Assembly (NCBI GenBank): GCA_027946555.1
Contig: JAPEVC010000184.1
Span: 1 to 64,000 of the forward strand
DNA: 64,000 nt
From: Gnomoniopsis sp. IMI 355080
Lineage: Eukaryota; Ascomycota; Sordariomycetes; Diaporthales; Gnomoniaceae
Reading direction: 5' to 3'
This document shows, piece after piece, positions 60,001 through 64,000 of the stretch. The notes beneath the pieces are model-generated. The model worked only from the letters and a program-made list of their open reading frames with translations. It searched no databases and was not told where the DNA came from. Numbering within the stretch: the stretch's first letter is position 1; each line of letters starts with the position of its first letter. Position numbers and translations under genes: made by a program.

Positions 60001-63000
60001 GGGGCTTGGTCAAGACATCACGGACAGTATCTATTCTATCAGACCGTGACAGCATCTTCGGCTTGAAGCCCTCTAGATGTCTATTCCAGAACATGTCCGT
60101 GTCCTCGGGCAAAGCGAACATCTCCCTGAGAAACGCTTCATGAGAAGGCGGAGCATTCAGATCCGCACCACAAGCAATCGCTTCGATCTCCTTGAGAAGT
60201 CGTGTGATGGCCACGCCGTCATACATGGCATGGTGGCATAAGAATGACAGATACGTCTCGGTACCTTCTGTGATCAGAGCCAAGGATATGGGCGGCATTT
60301 CCGAGTCAATTGAGGAAGGAACAGCCTCAATGTGTTTCCGGATAGTGTATTCGAGTGAGGATCCGGTTGCATCAAAATTAAGCCACTCGGGCTCCCAACG
60401 CGCCAGAACACATTGTGCCACAGCCTTATCTCGTTCATTGGTGCTGAAGAAGCATGTCCGAAGGATACCATGCCTGCGAAACATGATTGACCAGTACGAT
60501 TTCATCGCAGCAGCGTCGTCTTGAAGCCTTAACAGCATCTTATTCAGGTATGAAGCGTCACTTACGGAGGACGCTAGCATTGCCTCTTGAAGTGGCGTAC
60601 AGGGAAGGACCGACTCAACCATGTGGCCCTTGGCAGTCATCTTCATCTTGATGCGTTCTACGACATCTGCCGGGAGATTATGCAGTTCCGTTTTGTCTGC
60701 AGTCATTCCGGCCTGTTTCTGGGACAGAGTTGAAGCTAATCTTGCCACGGACGCATTTTGTAGAATTGCAGAGATGGATATTCGTTGAGAGAACATTTTT
60801 TGCAATCCACTCGCCACCGAGATAGCCGAGATGGAATCAAGACCCAAACTGGTAAGCGGAGTCCACCTCCCAACATCCCGCACATTGACATTGAGGGTGG
60901 CTGCCACGAGCGTGGCGATCTTGGATTCCTCGCTAGTCCAATCGTCGTCAGTCTCTGTGGAGGCATTGGCATCGAGAGCTGCGAGCTGCTGGGGGCTAAG
61001 GTTGCTAAACACCTGCCTCAGCTTGCTCCTATCAACCTTACCCGACGATGTCATGGGTATACTCGAGATCGGAATTAAGTGAGAAGGCACCATGTAGCGC
61101 GGCAGCCTCGTCCGGACAACATGGTAGATGGCTTCTTTCTTCTTCGTGAGTTCGTCACCAGCGGGCAGAAGCTGACACTTGGCACTGTCGACGGACTCAG
61201 GGACGTAAAAGCACGCCAGTTGTTGCGAGGAATCGTCATCTCGGTTGACGAGCATGGTGACGCAGTGAGATACCTCACCGGACGCTGTCACGACATTGTT
61301 GATCTCGCCCAGCTCAATGCGCTGCCCACGCAGTTTAACCTGGTCGTCGATCCTCCCGACGATGAGCAGCGACCCGTCGGCAAGCATTCTTCCAATGTCA
61401 CCGGATCGATAGATTCGTCCAAACTGCGGGTGATTGACAAACTTCTCCTCCGTAACCTCCGGCAGGTGGAGATACCCAGCCACGACCTGGTCCCCCCCAA
61501 AACAGAGCTCACCAACGCAGCCGACAGGCACCACGTCCATACCCTGTGGGGTCAGAAGAAATACGGACGTATTCTCGAAAGTATGTCCTAGGTGTCGAAT
61601 ATGATCATTTTTTCTCATCTTCTTGACCGAGCAGATATTAGTTGTCTCAGACGGCCCATAGCCCTGGTACAGTTTGCCAACCCATTTCCTAGCCACTTCG
61701 GCTGTCATGGGTTCTCCAGAAGTGACGAGAAAGTCCACCTTGGGCACATTATCCGGATCAATCAACGATGCAACGGTAGGTGTCATGCTTAAGTGGGTGA
61801 CGTCCATGGCCCGGATCGATTTCTCGAGGTCGGCGAACAGCGTGTCGTTGGTAGCGGCGCAGAGGCACATGCCCCTGGTCAGCGCAAAGAGAATTTCGAA
61901 AACTGACACATCGAAAGCTTGAGAACAAGCTTGCAGCATACGAGAGTTCTCGTCTACTGGATAAATCCTCGAGAGAACGTCGAGATTGCTGCAAACATTG
62001 AGCTGGGTGACACAAACCCCCTTGGGAACACCTGTGCTGCCTGATGTGTAGATGATGTTGGCTACACGCGAAGGGTCGGCCGTGACCATGAGATTGTCAC
62101 CAACGTAATCCCGTAAGTTTTCATCGATAAGATTAACAAATCGACAACCCTCAAGCTCCGGAAAGTCATCCTCGGAAAGCTCGTCAGAGAGACACAGTCC
62201 GACTCCGGCCTGTGTCAAAATCGTCTGTATTCTTGCCTGTGGTGTACTCGGTAAAAGTGGAAGATAGGCACAACCGGCTTTCAAAATACCAAGGATTCCG
62301 GCATATAACATGGTTGATTTCTCCATAATGATGGCGACTGGAGAGTTTACTATTGCCCCTGAGGATCGGAGCAGACGAGCAATTTTGTTTGCCAAAGTGT
62401 TGAGTTCTCCGTACGTGGTAACGTGGAGGTCGCTCTGCTCATCCCCAAGGGACTCCGAAAAGCAAATGGCAGGCTGTTTGGAGTTCCTTGCTGCCATAAT
62501 CTCAAATTGTGTTGCTATATCAGGGCAGCCCTCCAAGGTCTTGGGCGGACTGTTGTAGACTGATTGAAGCCTTTCGAAAAAGCACCCACTGATGGTAGAT
62601 ATGTCTGCATCGACATTTTCGACCATATGTACGAGTACACACTCAAATTGTTGCAGGAGCATCTGGATATAGCCATAGTGAAAAGTGTCGGCGTGGTAGG
62701 TGACTCTCAGTTGGAAGCTCTCCTCCATCGGCTCGATCTCGACAAGGAGCTTTGTTTCGAGATAATCCTCATGAGCAACTTGTCGTACGTCCGCTGACTT
62801 CGGGGTCCCTGATCTACTCATGATCGATTCTTGGTACACAAACAAAGCATCGTAAAGCGCTTGTCCTGGCGCAACGTTCACAGCCTTCTTAATCTCTGCC
62901 AGTGGTAAAGTACAATGGATAAGACCCTCTCGGTTGGAAGCGTGAACACTTTCCAAGAGCTCCTTGATCGTTCGCGCTTGTGCCAACCTGACTCTCAAAG

Positions 63001-64000
63001 GGACCGTAGTCAAACACGGGCCCATAATCTCTTCGACATGGTCGATATGAACTGTCCTGCCCGAGGTCACGTTGCCTATAACAACGTCGTCGGTACCGAG
63101 AATTGACCCCCAAAGCCATGACAGACTAGTCTGGAAGAGAGCTGGCAGGCCGATATCAATCTGTGACAAGAATTTTGAAATAGTGGACATTTCTACGTCA
63201 AGTGTGCGCTTGGCAGAGAGAACCTGACCGTCCTGGGCCTGCGTGGCCAGAAGCTGAGGCATAGGCTTTGGTTGAAACCCAAGCAAATTCTCTGCCCAGT
63301 AGCCTCGCGCAGCATCTGCATGTTTGAAAAAGTCGTGCGAGTTGTAATAATTCGAAACGAGGCGGAATGACGGCCGCTTGACAGGGAGACCGCCTCGAGC
63401 GAGGTGGTTGAGATCAGACAAGAGCAGATCAATTGACCAGCCATCGTAAATGGCGTGGTGAAGCTGGAGCAAGACGCTGGTGGACTTGCGCGACGCGGCG
63501 GCTAGGATCTGGACCTCAAATGGTCTGGTGAGTCCTTGCTCATCAAGTTGGTATCGTCTGCTGAGGTTCTTGACCGCGAGGATAGAGCTTGAATTGAGCT
63601 CCTTCCAGACAACTTGTCTGAATTTGCCTTCGATTACAACGAATCCGGTACGCAGCGCCTCGTTGCACTGCGCCAAATCACGGACCCACGATGTGATCAT
63701 TTCGACCGTGTACATGGCAGGCACTTGCAACTCGATCCAGTTACAATACGCCGTTGGATTACTCATTGTCTCTGCAAGTAAGGAGACCTGCATAGGTGTA
63801 CAAGGCAGAACCGTTTGGATGGCATCAACTTGGACACCCAGGCCAGAGGCCGCCTGCGAGATCTCCCCAATGTCGGCCTGGAAACCAATTGGATCAGACA
63901 TCCCCTCCGTGTCTAGTATTGACTGACTTTTCCTTGGTATTCGTGACCGGAGATGAGCAAGAGTCCTGGAACTTAAGATGTCCATGGCGCTCGCATTGAA
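51070..64000 (-). CDS. sidC: Ferrichrome-type siderophore nonribosomal peptide synthetase (SidC/NPS2-like), 5' end outside window
   Basis: Model: complement(join(51070..51204,51266..59450,59508..>64000)), 4270 residues visible. Order from the cut N-side: end of T1, C (HHAIYDGW near 63445), A (TSGSTG near 62040, GYGPSETT), T (LGLDSIS near 60834), C (HHAMYDG near 60228), T (LGLDSIN near 59145), C (HHIIYDA near 58518), A (TSGTTG near 57138, FYGPTEAT), T (LGVDSIT near 55920), C (FHAAYDA near 55275), T (near 54253), C (AHALYDG near 53612), T (near 52590), C (HHALYDG near 52038). All five complete T domains keep the phosphopantetheine Ser and all six C domains keep the catalytic second His. Such synthetases condense hydroxamate-modified ornithines with Gly/Ser/Ala into ferrichromes, such as intracellular ferricrocin. 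Both introns (57 nt, 61 nt) have clean sites; the second adds a conserved-looking end (DIGVFGSGERL). Confidence 0.93.

Noticed and set aside
1..64000. tRNA, rRNA, CRISPR or complete transposon
   Set aside because: I looked by eye for tRNA B-box pairs, terminal inverted repeats, transposase/reverse-transcriptase motifs and spaced repeats, and found none convincing.

Overview
The window is nuclear DNA of a filamentous ascomycete (Pezizomycotina). Genes are split by short GT-AG introns (51-203 nt) with CTRAY-like branch sites. The core genes are fungal orthologues (REI1, HUL4, CCT5, HBS1, BiP/KAR2, LSB5, KAP123), and the accessory genes include pectinases and a ferrichrome-type siderophore synthetase. 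I cannot name the genus; the pectinases suggest a plant-associated or plant-litter species. Exon joins were worked out by hand from splice motifs, reading phase and expected family motifs, and every multi-exon model closes in phase.

Left part (1.6-27.3 kb) is dense housekeeping: a 60S-maturation zinc-finger protein (REI1, minus), a HECT ubiquitin ligase with an AZUL zinc finger (HUL4, plus), chaperonin CCT epsilon (minus), the ribosome-rescue GTPase HBS1 (plus), the ER chaperone BiP with HDEL (plus), the VHS/GAT endocytic adaptor LSB5 (minus), an F-box protein (minus) and the importin-beta KAP123 (plus). CCT5/HBS1 and F-box/KAP123 are divergent pairs sharing promoter regions.

Middle part (28-43.5 kb) is a gene-poor accessory island rich in secreted proteins. 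It holds a pectin methylesterase (CE8) fused in frame to a polygalacturonase-family (GH28) domain, a multi-pass acyltransferase-3 protein, a secreted phloretin/DAPG-hydrolase-like (PhlG-like) protein, a degraded gene fragment, a small secreted protein, and a second GH28 enzyme. The fused enzyme could de-esterify pectin and then cut the exposed galacturonan. The neighbours would fit plant cell-wall and phenolic turnover, but co-regulation is only inferred.

Right part (43.4-64 kb) has a 4.2-kb gene-free stretch, then a PIR-repeat cell-wall protein with a GPI-type tail, a U1-type zinc-finger protein, and 12.9 kb of a SidC/NPS2-like ferrichrome-type siderophore synthetase on the minus strand. The synthetase runs off the right edge, so its N-terminal module (A1-T1) lies outside. 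Its visible order is C-A-T-C-T-C-A-T-C-T-C-T-C. No convincing tRNA, rRNA, intact transposon or CRISPR was seen.
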